A stretch of 6,874 nucleotides of DNA from assembly GCA_946480555.1 (NCBI GenBank), contig CAMLLE010000166.1, positions 1 to 6,874 of the forward strand. Reading direction: 5' to 3'. Below, in pieces: positions 6,625 to 6,874 of this stretch. The stretch's first letter is position 1. The number at the start of each line of letters is the position of its first letter. The position numbers were made by a program, and so were the translations under genes. The stretch is from an uncultured Verrucomicrobia subdivision 3 bacterium. GTDB lineage: Bacteria > Verrucomicrobiota > Verrucomicrobiae > Limisphaerales > CAMLLE01. Under the pieces are notes generated by a model. It was not told the DNA's origin and made no database searches. It saw only the letters and a program-made list of their open reading frames with translations.

Positions 6625-6728
6625 AGCTCGGCGGAGATTAGCGGCAACGCCTGGGAAAAGTCACAACAGAAATGAGCAACAACGCTTCGCTGCCACTGGA
6701 GAACCTCTCGATCCGGCTGCGGCTGTAG
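6625..6728. other. Leader/promoter region of pheS
   Basis: About 100 bp between the pheS ATG and the palindromic repeats. A T-rich patch on the minus strand around 6655-6690 could hold promoter elements (for example TTGTGA near 6660), but no -35/-10 pair with good spacing and matches stands out. No leader peptide with a run of Phe codons, and no T-box structure, is visible. Confidence 0.3.
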
Positions 6729-6750
6729 CGGCAAGCATTTCTGCCTGCCG
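6729..6750. repeat. Short palindromic hairpin repeat
   Basis: Arms CGGCAAGCA (6729-6737) and TGCCTGCCG (6742-6750) pair at eight of nine positions around a TTTC loop. It lies one base from the larger inverted repeat to its right and resembles GGCAGGCA-type palindromes that I recall as frequent between genes in Verrucomicrobia. It is probably part of the same compound element. Confidence 0.55.
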
Positions 6751-6751
6751 T

Positions 6752-6865
6752 GGAGGGCCGGCTTCCAGCCGCCCGGAATGTGGCGCCGCAGCGAGAGCGC
6801 CTCCTTGGAAAGATCGAAACGCTGGGAACCTTCGAGCCGGGTCCGCGCGGCTGGAAGCCGGCTCC
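6752..6865. repeat. REPIN-like inverted repeat upstream of pheS
   Basis: The left arm (6752-6776) and right arm (6843-6865) are inverted copies sharing an exact 16-bp core, GCCGGCTTCCAGCCGC (6757-6772) and its complement (6847-6862). The flanking GGAG and CGG are also conserved; a 2-bp indel and one mismatch separate the arms. Each arm is itself a hairpin (CGGCT, TCC, AGCCG), so this is two REP-type hairpins facing each other around a 66-bp centre. The element nearly reaches the window edge and may be larger. Confidence 0.7.
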
Positions 6866-6874
6866 ATGTCAGCC

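Noticed and set aside
6094..6675. 193-codon open frame on the plus strand
   Set aside because: It is antisense to pheS, with no motif or plausible ribosome site.
6661..6867. 68-codon open frame on the minus strand upstream of pheS
   Set aside because: It is composed mostly of the palindromic repeats; the Arg/Ala/Pro-rich translation is typical of repeat DNA wrongly called as a protein.

Overview
The window is a compact stretch of a moderately GC-rich bacterial chromosome in which all five genes I can support lie on the minus strand. In transcription order, from high to low coordinates, they are pheS (PheRS alpha), ileS (isoleucyl-tRNA synthetase), an HD-domain phosphohydrolase, a small zincin-type metallopeptidase, and a porin-like outer-membrane protein cut by the left edge. 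The porin means a diderm. The IleRS and PheS sequences, plus several families of palindromic intergenic repeats, look to me like Verrucomicrobia (Limisphaerales/Pedosphaera-type). That placement is from memory of such genomes and was not checked by search.

Layout. The left ~1.27 kb holds the porin, with a signal peptide at its N-terminus and a C-terminus that probably ends only a few codons beyond the edge. A 286-bp gap with two small hairpins separates it from the metallopeptidase, whose start codon overlaps the HD gene's stop codon (ATGA). A 126-bp gap between the HD gene and ileS is almost filled by an imperfect palindromic repeat. ileS takes up 2.9 kb, and an 86-bp spacer with a TTGACA box separates it from pheS. 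The right ~250 bp upstream of pheS carries a small hairpin and a REPIN-like inverted repeat reaching nearly to the edge.

Function. pheS and ileS are core translation genes; pheT is not beside pheS. The HD protein and metallopeptidase look like a translationally coupled pair of unknown substrate. The porin has its own upstream spacer and is probably a separate unit.

Most notable is a 71-bp near-palindrome (4164-4234) inside ileS. It is translated in frame and adds a ~24-residue segment to the enzyme, as Rickettsia palindromic elements do. A 28-bp run of four heptamers inside pheS (6113-6140) may be a second case of repeat DNA accommodated in frame in an aminoacyl-tRNA synthetase.
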